NCBI GenBank assembly: GCA_002050275.1 | Contig: MWTB01000021.1 | Coordinates: 248,001 to 312,000, forward strand | Direction of reading: 5' to 3' | DNA from: Anaerolineae bacterium UTCFX1 | Lineage (GTDB): Bacteria > Chloroflexota > Anaerolineae > Anaerolineales > Villigracilaceae | DNA length: 64,000 nt | Part shown: one piece after another, positions 17,894 to 25,895 of the stretch | How positions within the stretch are numbered: position 1 is the stretch's first letter | How the letters are laid out: the number at the start of each line of letters is the position of its first letter | Translations under genes and position numbers: made by a program | Notes under the pieces: generated by a model | Told to the model about the DNA's origin: nothing | What the model saw: only the letters and a program-made list of their open reading frames with translations | Databases searched by the model: none

Positions 17894-17899
17894 ATTATA
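17894..17899 (-). promoter_or_regulatory. -10 hexamer TATAAT just before the baseplate-J-like gene
   Basis: TATAAT on the minus strand lies eight bases before the ATG at 17885 and five before the TTG. Transcription would start at or within two bases of the start codon. A TTGACG hexamer 13 bases upstream is too close to be a normal -35. Confidence 0.5.
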
Positions 17900-17906
17900 A
17901 CTTGCT

Positions 17907-17943
17907 CGCGAGCGTCAAACCGCGAGCGTCAAACCGCGAGCGT
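17907..17943. repeat. 14-bp direct repeat, 2.6 copies
   Basis: CGCGAGCGTCAAAC is repeated at 17907 and 17921, with a partial third copy at 17935-17943, directly upstream of the -10 of the baseplate-J-like gene. It may be a small duplication, or a repeated binding site given its position. Confidence 0.6.
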
Positions 17944-17957
17944 TCGCTTTAAAAACA

Positions 17958-17986
17958 AGGAGACAGGCGCAAGTCGTCTGTCTCCT
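17958..17986 (-). terminator. terminator of the lipoprotein gene
   Basis: AGGAGACAG and CTGTCTCCT form a 9-bp stem. Reading the minus strand it is followed by TTGTTTTT. It lies 25 bases after the stop of the gene at 18011. Confidence 0.75.
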
Positions 17987-18010
17987 CTTCACGTATTCCG
18001 CGCAGACTTA

Positions 18011-18544
18011 TTACGCGATCATAAACCACACTACAAAATCGCCGTCCATATCGGCAACCGTAACCGTCAAATACTTTCCGTCCATCGAATAGATAAGTAA
18101 AGCGCCTTGCTCGTCTGAGGTCGTTGCTATGGGGGACCAGCCAGCTGCCGTTAGGGCATTGTTATAGAAATCCACCGCGTCTTTAACCGCGCCAGTATGT
18201 CTGAAACTGTAATTGCTCGCGTCAAATTCTTGTCCAGCGGTCGCCTGCGGCATGATCGGGATGCCGTTCCATTCGGAGACGGGCGTCCCTTGTGGATTGA
18301 AATAATCTCCAAATTGCGCAATCTCGCTCGGCAAGGCTTCAATCGTTCCGATTGGAATAGTAGTCGCCAAAGATTGCAGCGTTTCTATCGGCATGGCGCT
18401 CGCAAACGAGCTCACATCAGACGCAAAGGCTTGCGCGGTGCCCGCCGTATTCTTCACGTCGTTAATCGGATTCGTGACCAACGAGCAAGCGAGCAGAAAT
18501 ATTACAATCATCACGATCAGGGAGGTTTTAAACAGTCGAGACAT
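18011..18544 (-). CDS. small secreted lipoprotein, unknown function
   Basis: 177 residues. The N-terminus is a lipoprotein signal with lipobox LLAC (Cys20). A mature domain follows with AGQEFDASNYSFRHTGAVKDAVDFYNNALTAAGW-like features. The VKDAVDFYNNALTAAGW segment, followed by a short beta stretch ending TVADMDGDFVVWFMIA, looks like the small sensor-like folds where a helix of the pattern D-x-Y-x-x-x-L-x-x-x-G-W precedes strands. No enzymatic motif. It has its own ribosome-binding site (AAAGGAA) and terminator and is encoded just downstream of alaS. Confidence 0.7.
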   Translation of the reverse strand: MSRLFKTSLIVMIVIFLLACSLVTNPINDVKNTAGTAQAFASDVSSFASAMPIETLQSLATTIPIGTIEALPSEIAQFGDYFNPQGTPVSEWNGIPIMPQATAGQEFDASNYSFRHTGAVKDAVDFYNNALTAAGWSPIATTSDEQGALLIYSMDGKYLTVTVADMDGDFVVWFMIA

Positions 18545-18591
18545 TAGATTTCCTTTCAGTAAGTAGCTTTTTATCCGCGCATTTTTATCAA

Positions 18592-21327
18592 TTACTTTAT
18601 TTTTTCTTCAATAACTTTAGCGACCTTGCCCAACGCTTCGCTGACCTCGCCCATCAGGCTGCCTTGCGCTAGAATGGGGCGTCCGCCGCCTTTGCCGCCA
18701 ATACCCACAATCAGGTCGCCCGCCTTGAGTCCGCGTTCGACAATATCTTCAGTCACCGCGGCAATAACGGTCGAGCCTGTTGTAAGAAGAAGCGCGCTGC
18801 TCTGTGGATATCGTTCGCGGAATTTGCCCGCCAACATACGCAGGGCATCCACGTCAACGTTTGGAATTTCAACGGCGAGCATATTAACCCCTTTTACGAT
18901 ATGAACACTGGGAAGTTGCGCATCAAAAGCGGATAGAGCCTGTTGCGTACGAAGCGCCGCGACCTCCTTCCTCATCTCGGCAATTTCACTCTGTTTGCTC
19001 ACAACCTTCTGAGGCGCTTCATCCACGCTGGATTTCAGAGTCGCAGCAATTTGCTTGAGCGCTTTAAATCGTTTCGCGATCAACTCGTACGCGCCGCGCC
19101 CCGTCACTGCTTCAATACGCCGCACATTCGCCGCGACCGAACCTTCGCTCACGATGAGGAACGCGCCAACGTCCGATGTCCGCTCGAGGTGCGTACCGCC
19201 GCATAATTCGTAAGAATATTTGCTGTCGTCTCCCAAAATCGAAATCGTGCGGACAGTCTCGCCGTATTTCTCGCCGAATAACGCCATCGCACCTTCTTTC
19301 TTCGCCTCGTCCAGCGACTTGGTCTCTTTTTGCACGGACATATCCGCCGCGACAGCCTCGTTGACCATGCGCTCAATGCGTTCGAGTTGTTCGGAGGTCA
19401 ACGCTTCGGGATGATTGAAGTCAAAACGCAAACGGTCGGGCGCGACCAATGAACCTGCTTGCGTGGCTTGATCGCTCAATACGCTATGCAGGGCTTTATG
19501 CAATAAGTGAGTCGCGGTGTGATTCCGCATGATGTCGTGACGGCGGGTCAAGTCCACCTCGGCGATGGCTTTGTCGCCCACTTTGGGTTGACCTGAAATG
19601 ACAGTTCCAACGTGAACGATCACACCCGCCGAAGCGCGGCGCATGGAGGTTATTTCGATCTCCCAAGATTCTCCCTCACCCTGCCCTCTCCCGCTGGGAG
19701 AGGGGTATGCACGAATGTATCCTGTATCATCCACCTGTCCGCCGGACTCAATGTAGAAACCCGTTTTCGGCAAAATCACTCGAACTTGATCGTCGAGTGA
19801 CGCTGATTGTTTCGACTCGCCGTTGACAACCAACGCCAGCACTTCGCCTTCAACATGCGGGCTGTTGTACGGATCATACTCAACGCCGTTCGCGCCAAGT
19901 TTCTTTTTCGATTGCAGGTCTTTCAAAATCTCGGCAAAGAATTCCGCGTCTTCGCCGCCGAGTTTGCCCATAGCTTTTCCGCCGCCGGAAGCGAGCGCGT
20001 GTTTTTCTTTCGCTTCGTTGAATCCCGCTTCGTCTACGTCGAGTCCTTGCTCGCGGGCGATGTCGCGGGAGATTTCGAAGGGCAAGCCATACGTTGCATA
20101 CAAATCAAACGCCTTGCCGCCATCGAGAATTGGAGAATTGGAGGATTGAAGGCTGGAGAGTAGAGTCTGCAGATGGTTAGTGCCAGCCTCCACCGTCCGC
20201 GCGAAGCGGATTTCTTCACGAGTCAGATTATCCAGAATGGCGGGCTGAGCCTTTTTCAGTTCGGGATAAAAATCCCCGTAATAATTGATCACCGCTTGGG
20301 CGACCTTGGCGAGGAAGGGATCGTTCAACCCGATCTTCGAGCCAAAACGCGCGGCGCGGCGGATGATCATGCGGGCGACGTAATTGCGACCCGCGTTGCC
20401 GGGGACGACGCCATCGGCGATGAGGAACGCGGCAGAACGGACGTGATCGCAGATGACGCGATAGGGCGTGAAGTTAGCGAGCATTTCTTTTTCGCTGTGA
20501 CCGGTGAGACTACGCAACACTTCAAGCGAATCGGCGAAGAGATCGGTCTTGTAATTCGAGTCCACGCCTTGCAACACGGACACGATGCGCTCGAAGCCCA
20601 TGCCGGTGTCCACATGTTTTTGCGGGAGCGGCTCGAGGCGACCGTCATCGAAAAGATTGTATTGAATGAAAACGTTGTTCCAGAGTTCGAGATAGCGCGT
20701 GCATTCGCCGTTCACGCCGCAGCGATGCGGCTTGCCGCGCAGGTTATCGAACTCCTCGCCGCGATCCAAATGAATCTCGGAACAGGGCCCGCATGGACCG
20801 GTCTCTGCCATTTGCCAGAAATTATCTTTGCGACCGAAAAATAAAACGTGATCGGGGTCGAAGCCGGGCTGCGCCTTCCATGCGTCTGCCGCTTCGTCGT
20901 CGCGCGGAACATTCCCTTTATCGTCTTCAAAACAGGTGGCGTAAATTTTATCTTTTGGCAAGCCCCACACTTCGGTGAGCAATTGCCACGACCAAGCGAT
21001 GGCTTCCTTTTTGTAGTAATCGCCGAACGACCAGTTGCCGAGCATTTCAAAAAACGTGTGATGCGTGTCGTCACGCCCCACATCTTCGAGGTCGTTGTGC
21101 TTGCCTGCCACGCGCATACACTTCTGCGAGTCGACGGCGCGGGTGTAGGGTTTTTTGTCGGTACCGATAAAGACGTCCTTAAACTGAACCATGCCCGAAT
21201 TGGTGAAGAGAAGCGTAGAATCTCCGCCGGGAACGAGCGACATCGAAGGCACGGCGGTATGTCCGTGTTCGACGAAGAAGTCAATGAAAGTTTGGCGGAT
21301 TTCGTTACCGGTAAGTTTACGCGTCAT
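18592..21327 (-). CDS. alaS: Alanyl-tRNA synthetase with in-frame repeat insertions
   Basis: 911 residues, somewhat longer than the usual 870-880. The class II catalytic core begins ETRQTF-like (NEIRQTFIDFFVEHGHTAVPS) and includes the motif around CMRVAGKHNDLEDVG. The editing domain has the zinc/active-site motifs HTATHLLH and CGGTH. The C-terminal glycine-rich end GIGGKGGGRP is typical AlaX/DHHA1. Two unusual inserts explain the extra length. One, AYPSPSGRGQGEGES, comes from a palindromic repeat at 19684-19704 in the editing-domain barrel. The other, around LLSSLQSSNSPI, comes from a GGAGAATT-type simple repeat at 20125-20165. The start follows GGAG at a normal distance, downstream of a TATAAT. 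Confidence 0.97.
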   Translation of the reverse strand: MTRKLTGNEIRQTFIDFFVEHGHTAVPSMSLVPGGDSTLLFTNSGMVQFKDVFIGTDKKPYTRAVDSQKCMRVAGKHNDLEDVGRDDTHHTFFEMLGNWSFGDYYKKEAIAWSWQLLTEVWGLPKDKIYATCFEDDKGNVPRDDEAADAWKAQPGFDPDHVLFFGRKDNFWQMAETGPCGPCSEIHLDRGEEFDNLRGKPHRCGVNGECTRYLELWNNVFIQYNLFDDGRLEPLPQKHVDTGMGFERIVSVLQGVDSNYKTDLFADSLEVLRSLTGHSEKEMLANFTPYRVICDHVRSAAFLIADGVVPGNAGRNYVARMIIRRAARFGSKIGLNDPFLAKVAQAVINYYGDFYPELKKAQPAILDNLTREEIRFARTVEAGTNHLQTLLSSLQSSNSPILDGGKAFDLYATYGLPFEISRDIAREQGLDVDEAGFNEAKEKHALASGGGKAMGKLGGEDAEFFAEILKDLQSKKKLGANGVEYDPYNSPHVEGEVLALVVNGESKQSASLDDQVRVILPKTGFYIESGGQVDDTGYIRAYPSPSGRGQGEGESWEIEITSMRRASAGVIVHVGTVISGQPKVGDKAIAEVDLTRRHDIMRNHTATHLLHKALHSVLSDQATQAGSLVAPDRLRFDFNHPEALTSEQLERIERMVNEAVAADMSVQKETKSLDEAKKEGAMALFGEKYGETVRTISILGDDSKYSYELCGGTHLERTSDVGAFLIVSEGSVAANVRRIEAVTGRGAYELIAKRFKALKQIAATLKSSVDEAPQKVVSKQSEIAEMRKEVAALRTQQALSAFDAQLPSVHIVKGVNMLAVEIPNVDVDALRMLAGKFRERYPQSSALLLTTGSTVIAAVTEDIVERGLKAGDLIVGIGGKGGGRPILAQGSLMGEVSEALGKVAKVIEEKIK
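19670..19707. repeat. palindromic repeat inserted in frame in alaS
   Basis: CCCTCTCCC (19684-19692), three bases, GGGAGAGGG (19696-19704), preceded by TCTCCCTCACCCTG. This CCCTCTCCC-GCT-GGGAGAGGG motif is a widespread dispersed repeat in bacterial intergenic DNA. Here it is read as SPSGRGQGEG and keeps the frame. Confidence 0.7.
20125..20165. repeat. purine-rich simple repeat inside alaS
   Basis: GAGAATT-GGAGAATT-GGAGGATT-GAAGG-CTGGAGAGTAGAG. On the coding strand it encodes a short serine-rich loop. A similar composition is seen inside both helicase genes near the right end of the window. Confidence 0.5.
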
Positions 21328-21361
21328 TAGCTATTGCTCCAAAAAAGAATATAACGGGAAG

Positions 21362-21367
21362 ATTATA
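21362..21367 (-). promoter_or_regulatory. -10 hexamer of alaS (TATAAT)
   Basis: Perfect TATAAT on the minus strand, giving a leader of about 28 bases that contains the GGAG ribosome-binding site. The -35 region is poor. Confidence 0.6.
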
Positions 21368-21392
21368 CCAATAAGCGCTTAACATACGCGCC

Positions 21393-21465
21393 TCCCTCAG
21401 ACTGACGGAGTCAAAGCAACTTGAAAATACGCCCGAAAAAACGTTGCTTATATTCTTCTGAGGGA
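21393..21465. repeat. nested inverted repeats between alaS and the ELW lipoprotein gene
   Basis: TCCCTCAGA (21393-21401) pairs with TCTGAGGGA (21457-21465), and inside it AAGCAAC (21414-21420) pairs with GTTGCTT (21443-21449). It lies upstream of both divergent promoters, so it is unlikely to be an RNA leader of either gene. Confidence 0.6.
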
Positions 21466-21495
21466 ACTTTTGATCGAGAAACACCGTCAAGGCGC

Positions 21496-21501
21496 TATAC
21501 T
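21496..21501 (+). promoter_or_regulatory. -10 hexamer of the ELW-repeat lipoprotein gene
   Basis: TATACT with a TTGATC 20 bases upstream, a longer spacer than usual. The leader would be about 57 bases and ends in GAAAGG before the ATG. Confidence 0.35.
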
Positions 21502-21564
21502 TAAGTTAAAGTTATTATTGTATTAAGGCGATTCCGCCGGATATTAAGAGAAAGGGCTCGGACC

Positions 21565-24120
21565 ATGAAACAAGCCTTCACACATTTTATCGCTCTGGCG
21601 CTCATTGCCGTAGTCGCGCTATTCGGTTGTAGCCTCGGATCGAAATCCACGCCGACCACAGACCCCGCGCTTTTCGTTACCTCTGCGCCAGCGAACGGCG
21701 CGCTCAGCCTAAGCGTCGCGGTTATCAACAAAACAGACGCTTTCGACTCGGTGGGAGATACAATTCATTACCGCTATCTCGCAGCCAACATCGGCGCGCA
21801 ATCGCTCACGGGAACTCTTTCCATTACAGACGATAAGACAAGCTTGCCCGCATGCCCGCCCATTAATACTATCGGCAATCTGGACGACCGCCTCGATCCC
21901 AACGAATCAATCGAATGCGCATCCTCGTATGCGATTACGCAAGCCGATCTGGACGCAGGCTCGGTCGTCAATCAATCCATCGCCCAGATCGGAGGCGCTC
22001 TCTCGAACGCCGTCATGACAACCACATCATTAGGCGCCAACCAGACGTTAACCGTCCGAGTCACGCCGAATGTGGAATTCTATACCGCCGCAGGGCAGAC
22101 AATTACTTATACCTATAGAATCAGAAACAGAGGGACAAACACGCTCGGACCGGCGCAATTTATCGTTATAGACTCTCTTATTCCAAACCCAATCAACTGC
22201 GAAGAAGTCAAATCTCTTGCGCCAGATGAAACATTAACATGCTCCGCCGCATATACGGTCGCTCAAAACGACATGAACGCGCAGAACATCACTAACTCGG
22301 TCACTGCGCAAGGCGGCGGCGCAACTACCGCCAAACCTACCACAAGCGTCGTGCCAAAAGGCGCGTCGTCTTCCAGCGGAAATTACGCCAAAGGCTCCAC
22401 AATCACGCATCAAGTGGTCAGCGGCGAATGGCTGTATCAAATCGCACGTTGCTATGGCGCGGACATTAAAGCCACGCTGAACGCGAACCCCCAAATCCCC
22501 GACCCGCATTGGATTCTACCTGCTATGACGGTCAACGTGCCTAATATCGGCTCAAACGGAACGATCTACGGTCCGCCCTGCGTCGGATTTTACGTCGCTC
22601 AGTCCGGCGATACCTGGGAAACTATCAGCGGAAAGTTCAACGCCGACGCGACAGTTCTCAAAGCAACGAACAAAACCATCGCTTCGCCCACTAACAGCGC
22701 TTGCCTCAAGATTCCGCTGAATTCCGCCGGGGGCGCGATTCCCGCCCAGCCAGCCTTGTCCGCCTGCCCGTCCGCAGGAGGCGCGGCGCCCACTCAGCCG
22801 CCGGTCATCAACACGATTCCCGTACAGCCGCCGGTCACGCTCAACGGAAGCGTTCCGGCTTCGGGAAAAATTCAGTACAAATTCACCGCCGCGAAAGGAC
22901 AGGCATTAAGCGTAGCGATTACAAACGCTCCCGCGAACGAACTCGCATTGGGAATTACATCGCCCGCGGGCGGCGAGATGAAAGCCTTGGATACGAATCT
23001 GACGTTCACGGGAACCGTTCCAGCCGACGGCGATGTGCTCATAAACATCGCCGCAATCTCGGGCGCATCGGCAAAAACCTTCACGCTTGAGATCGCGCTG
23101 AATACGCCGTCATCGTCCGTCTTTGAACGCGTAGCGGATATTAACCCCGGTCCTAATGGCTCAGATCCAGCCTACCTCGAAGTCTTCAACGGACGATTGT
23201 ACTTCCGCGCCACAGGGAACGACAACGCCGGCGCAGAATTATGGGGATATAACCCGGCGACTGAATCGGTAAGTCGCGCGGCGGATGTCTTCGCCGGACC
23301 CGACGGCGGCAATCCAAATTATCTCGCCGCTTATGACGGCGAATTGTATTTCGGCGCAAACGGCAACGACGGCGCCGGCGTAGAACTCTGGCGTTTCAAC
23401 GGTTCGACCGCTGGTCGAATGCCCGAAATCAACAGCGGACCCGACGACTCGAATCCGGCGTACCTCACGCCGTTCAAGGACAAGTTGTATTTCAGCGCCA
23501 AAGGGAGCGATAACACCGGCGTTGAATTATGGCGCACAGACGGCATAGGCGTGGAACGCGTAACGGATATCAACCCCGGCGCGGGCGATTCCAATCCCTC
23601 CTACCTTGCCGTCTTCAACGATGCGCTCTACTTCAGCGCGGTCAGCAACGACGGCGCCGGCGTGGAAATTTGGAAGTACGACGGAGTCAACCCGCCGACG
23701 CGCGTCACCGATATTAACCCCGGCATCGGAAATTCGAATCCATCCTATTTAGCGGTGTTTAACAACGCGCTCTATTTCGCCGCCAACGCGAACGACGGCT
23801 TCGGGATCGAATTATGGAAGTATGACGGAGTTAACCCGCCGACGCGCATCACCGACATCAACCCCGGCGCAGGCGACGCCGCCCCAGCCTTCCTCGCGGT
23901 TTTCAATAACATGCTCTACTTCAGCGCAGTCGGCAACGATAACGCCGGGTTCGGGTTATGGCGCTACAATGGCAACGACGCGCCCACGCGCATCGCCGAA
24001 CTCAATCTGGCTGGCAACTCCAGCCCCTCCTATCTAACGGTCTTCAACAGCGAACTATACTTCCAAGCGAACGGCAACGACGGCGCCGGCGCAGAACTCT
24101 GGAAGTTCAAGGGTCCGTAA
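21565..24120 (+). CDS. large surface lipoprotein: DUF11-like, LysM and ELW-repeat domains
   Basis: 851 residues. A lipoprotein signal ends at FGCS (Cys22). Two beta-sandwich repeats of the DUF11/conserved-repeat kind follow (about 45-160 and 160-265, each with ITQADLDAGS or VAQNDMNAQN). Next come two LysM-like segments (about 280-330, THQVVSGEWLYQIARCYGAD, and 345-390, YVAQSGDTWETISGKFNAD), a PPC-like beta domain (about 410-510) and seven tandem repeats of roughly 45-50 residues from 519 to the end. Each repeat has the pattern DINPG...PxYLxVFNxxLYFxAxGNDxxGxELWxxxG. ELW repeats resemble beta-propeller blades. LysM domains suggest peptidoglycan or glycan attachment on the cell surface. Function beyond binding is unknown. 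Confidence 0.85.
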   Translation: MKQAFTHFIALALIAVVALFGCSLGSKSTPTTDPALFVTSAPANGALSLSVAVINKTDAFDSVGDTIHYRYLAANIGAQSLTGTLSITDDKTSLPACPPINTIGNLDDRLDPNESIECASSYAITQADLDAGSVVNQSIAQIGGALSNAVMTTTSLGANQTLTVRVTPNVEFYTAAGQTITYTYRIRNRGTNTLGPAQFIVIDSLIPNPINCEEVKSLAPDETLTCSAAYTVAQNDMNAQNITNSVTAQGGGATTAKPTTSVVPKGASSSSGNYAKGSTITHQVVSGEWLYQIARCYGADIKATLNANPQIPDPHWILPAMTVNVPNIGSNGTIYGPPCVGFYVAQSGDTWETISGKFNADATVLKATNKTIASPTNSACLKIPLNSAGGAIPAQPALSACPSAGGAAPTQPPVINTIPVQPPVTLNGSVPASGKIQYKFTAAKGQALSVAITNAPANELALGITSPAGGEMKALDTNLTFTGTVPADGDVLINIAAISGASAKTFTLEIALNTPSSSVFERVADINPGPNGSDPAYLEVFNGRLYFRATGNDNAGAELWGYNPATESVSRAADVFAGPDGGNPNYLAAYDGELYFGANGNDGAGVELWRFNGSTAGRMPEINSGPDDSNPAYLTPFKDKLYFSAKGSDNTGVELWRTDGIGVERVTDINPGAGDSNPSYLAVFNDALYFSAVSNDGAGVEIWKYDGVNPPTRVTDINPGIGNSNPSYLAVFNNALYFAANANDGFGIELWKYDGVNPPTRITDINPGAGDAAPAFLAVFNNMLYFSAVGNDNAGFGLWRYNGNDAPTRIAELNLAGNSSPSYLTVFNSELYFQANGNDGAGAELWKFKGP
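23119..24117 (+). repeat. seven coding ELW-type repeats
   Basis: Seven tandem coding units of about 140-150 bp, each ending in ELW, EIW or GLW plus a short YDG/YNG-like turn. Units four and five are the most alike at the DNA level, implying recent duplication. Confidence 0.75.
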
Positions 24121-24140
24121 CAAAATTGTCCTCTTCGCGA

Positions 24141-24146
24141 TACAAT
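24141..24146 (+). promoter_or_regulatory. -10 hexamer TACAAT, six bases before ATG
   Basis: TACAAT, six bases (GACGGG), ATG at 24153, with no ribosome-binding site. It supports both a leaderless start and the choice of this ATG over upstream in-frame codons that overlap the lipoprotein gene. Confidence 0.55.
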
Positions 24147-24152
24147 GACGGG

Positions 24153-25232
24153 ATGTACAAGATACGAATCGCCGCGCTGTCTTGGATCATCCCGCTATTG
24201 ATTCTCAATGCTTGTGGAACGTATGCAAGCGCCGCATCCAACCCAACGCAATCAGCCTCGCCCGTTCCGACAGCTTCGTCTGCGCCGACGGTCCCTCCCA
24301 GCGAAACGCCTACCTCAGCGCCGCTCCCCACTACAACCCCGCATCCGCTGTCGGTCGAAGCGTTGCGCTTAGGAAACTACCCCGGCAGCAATATCGTCAT
24401 TGAAACTACCTTGAAGCCGGGCGTGAACTATAACCGTTACATTGTTTCCTACCTTTCCGAAGGATTAAAGATCTACGCGTTGATGACAATACCAAACGGC
24501 GAAAAACCCGCTACCGGCTGGCCCGTTATTATTTTCAATCATGGTTACATTCCGCCGGATCAATACGTCACAACCGAACGCTACATCGCCTATGTAGACT
24601 TGATTGCGCGCAGCGGCTACATCGTTTTCCGCTCTGACTACCGCGGGCATGGCAACTCCGAAGGAGAAGCGCTAGGCGCGTACCGCCGCCCAGATTACAC
24701 TATAGACGTCTTGAACGCTGTCGCCGCAATGAAACACCATCCCGACGCTGACTCGAATCGCATTGGCATGTGGGGACATTCGATGGGCGGGCACATTACC
24801 CTGCGCGTCATGGTCGCCTCGCCAGACGTCAAAGCCGGCGTCATCTGGGCGGGCGTTGTCGGCTCATATACCGACCTAATGTATAACTGGCATCGCGGAC
24901 CCGGTTCTTCGCCTGATTCAAAATCGCTATCGGACTCCTGGCGCCTCACGCCCACAAAAGGCTACGACTCGCCGGAAGAAAACTCCGCCTTCTGGGATTC
25001 TATCTCGGCAAATTCCTATCTTGCTGACATTTCAGGTCCGCTTCAACTGCATCACGGCACAAACGACGAGGACGTGCCGCTTGCCTTCTCGGAGAATCTC
25101 TTCTTTCAAATGCTCGAGGCTGGTCAATATGTGGAGTTCTATAAATATCAAAGCGACAACCACAATATCTCGAGATATTTCAGTTTGGCGATGCAAAGAA
25201 CGATCGAATTCTTTGACCGTTTCGTGAAGTAA
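24153..25232 (+). CDS. secreted alpha/beta-hydrolase lipoprotein (S9/dienelactone-hydrolase-like)
   Basis: 359 residues. A lipoprotein signal with LNAC (Cys21) is followed by a Ser/Thr/Pro linker (25-65) and an alpha/beta-hydrolase domain. The nucleophile Ser210 is in GHSMG, the acid is Asp305 or Asp307 in HGTNDEDVP and the His is His337 in SDNHN. The oxyanion region FNHGYIPP lies at 128-135 and DYRGHGNSEG at 162-171. This is the architecture of prolyl-oligopeptidase-like/dienelactone-hydrolase-like secreted esterases or peptidases. The substrate is unknown. A deoxynucleoside kinase gene follows after four bases, so they are likely co-transcribed. Confidence 0.88.
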   Translation: MYKIRIAALSWIIPLLILNACGTYASAASNPTQSASPVPTASSAPTVPPSETPTSAPLPTTTPHPLSVEALRLGNYPGSNIVIETTLKPGVNYNRYIVSYLSEGLKIYALMTIPNGEKPATGWPVIIFNHGYIPPDQYVTTERYIAYVDLIARSGYIVFRSDYRGHGNSEGEALGAYRRPDYTIDVLNAVAAMKHHPDADSNRIGMWGHSMGGHITLRVMVASPDVKAGVIWAGVVGSYTDLMYNWHRGPGSSPDSKSLSDSWRLTPTKGYDSPEENSAFWDSISANSYLADISGPLQLHHGTNDEDVPLAFSENLFFQMLEAGQYVEFYKYQSDNHNISRYFSLAMQRTIEFFDRFVK

Positions 25233-25236
25233 TTCC

Positions 25237-25851
25237 ATGAATCCATTAATCTCAGTCGTCGGCGCGAGCGGAGTAGGAAAGACCGCCTTCGTCAACGCGC
25301 TCGCCGCAACCGGACAATTCACTACGGCGCTTGAACAACACGCCGAGCGCCCGTTTCAGCTATTATTCAAACGCGATAAAAAATTCGCGCTCGCCAACCA
25401 AATAGATTACCTGCTTCTACGCGCCGAACAGGAAAAACACCTGCGCGCCGCCAACAAGCCGGGACTCGTGGACGGCGGACTCGACCTCGACCTTCACGGA
25501 TTTACGCGCCTTTTTCACCGTCGCGGTTTAATCTCCGGCGCTGAATACGATCTCTGCGTGCGGCTGCACTCATTCTTCCGCCAAACGCTTCCGCCGCCGG
25601 ATCTGATCGTGGCGCTCAGCGCTTCGCAAAAGATCATTGAAGCGCGACTCGCCTCTCGCAGCCGAATCAACATCGCGTCCGCGCAAGATGCGGAACTGCT
25701 GAATCAGTTTATTCATGAATGGCTAGATTCCGTTCCGCCGGCGAAAATCCTCCGCATTGACGCGTCCAACGAAAGCAAACATTATCCGAAAGCGACGCAA
25801 CGCCTGCTTGCCTGGGTCGCCGCGCTTCATTCTCATCCCGCCGACCGTTAA
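25237..25851 (+). CDS. deoxynucleoside kinase (dNK family)
   Basis: 204 residues. P-loop GASGVGKT at 9-16, the family's ER-P motif in AERPFQLLFKRDKKFALANQ, and LID-like arginines around EARLASRSR. The size matches bacterial deoxyadenosine/deoxyguanosine kinases, which phosphorylate salvaged deoxynucleosides with ATP in the cytoplasm. The usual substrate-specifying acidic motif is altered (LVDGGLDLDLHGF where DRS is common), so nucleoside preference cannot be read and it might act on another small nucleoside. It follows the hydrolase gene by four bases. Confidence 0.75.
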   Translation: MNPLISVVGASGVGKTAFVNALAATGQFTTALEQHAERPFQLLFKRDKKFALANQIDYLLLRAEQEKHLRAANKPGLVDGGLDLDLHGFTRLFHRRGLISGAEYDLCVRLHSFFRQTLPPPDLIVALSASQKIIEARLASRSRINIASAQDAELLNQFIHEWLDSVPPAKILRIDASNESKHYPKATQRLLAWVAALHSHPADR

Positions 25852-25895
25852 CTCCCGCTTGCGGATAGCTCAATTTTCCTGTATCCTTATCGCGT

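Noticed and set aside
20173..20844. Open frame of 223 residues on the plus strand
   Set aside because: Antisense to alaS, in the shadow frame usual for GC-rich codons.
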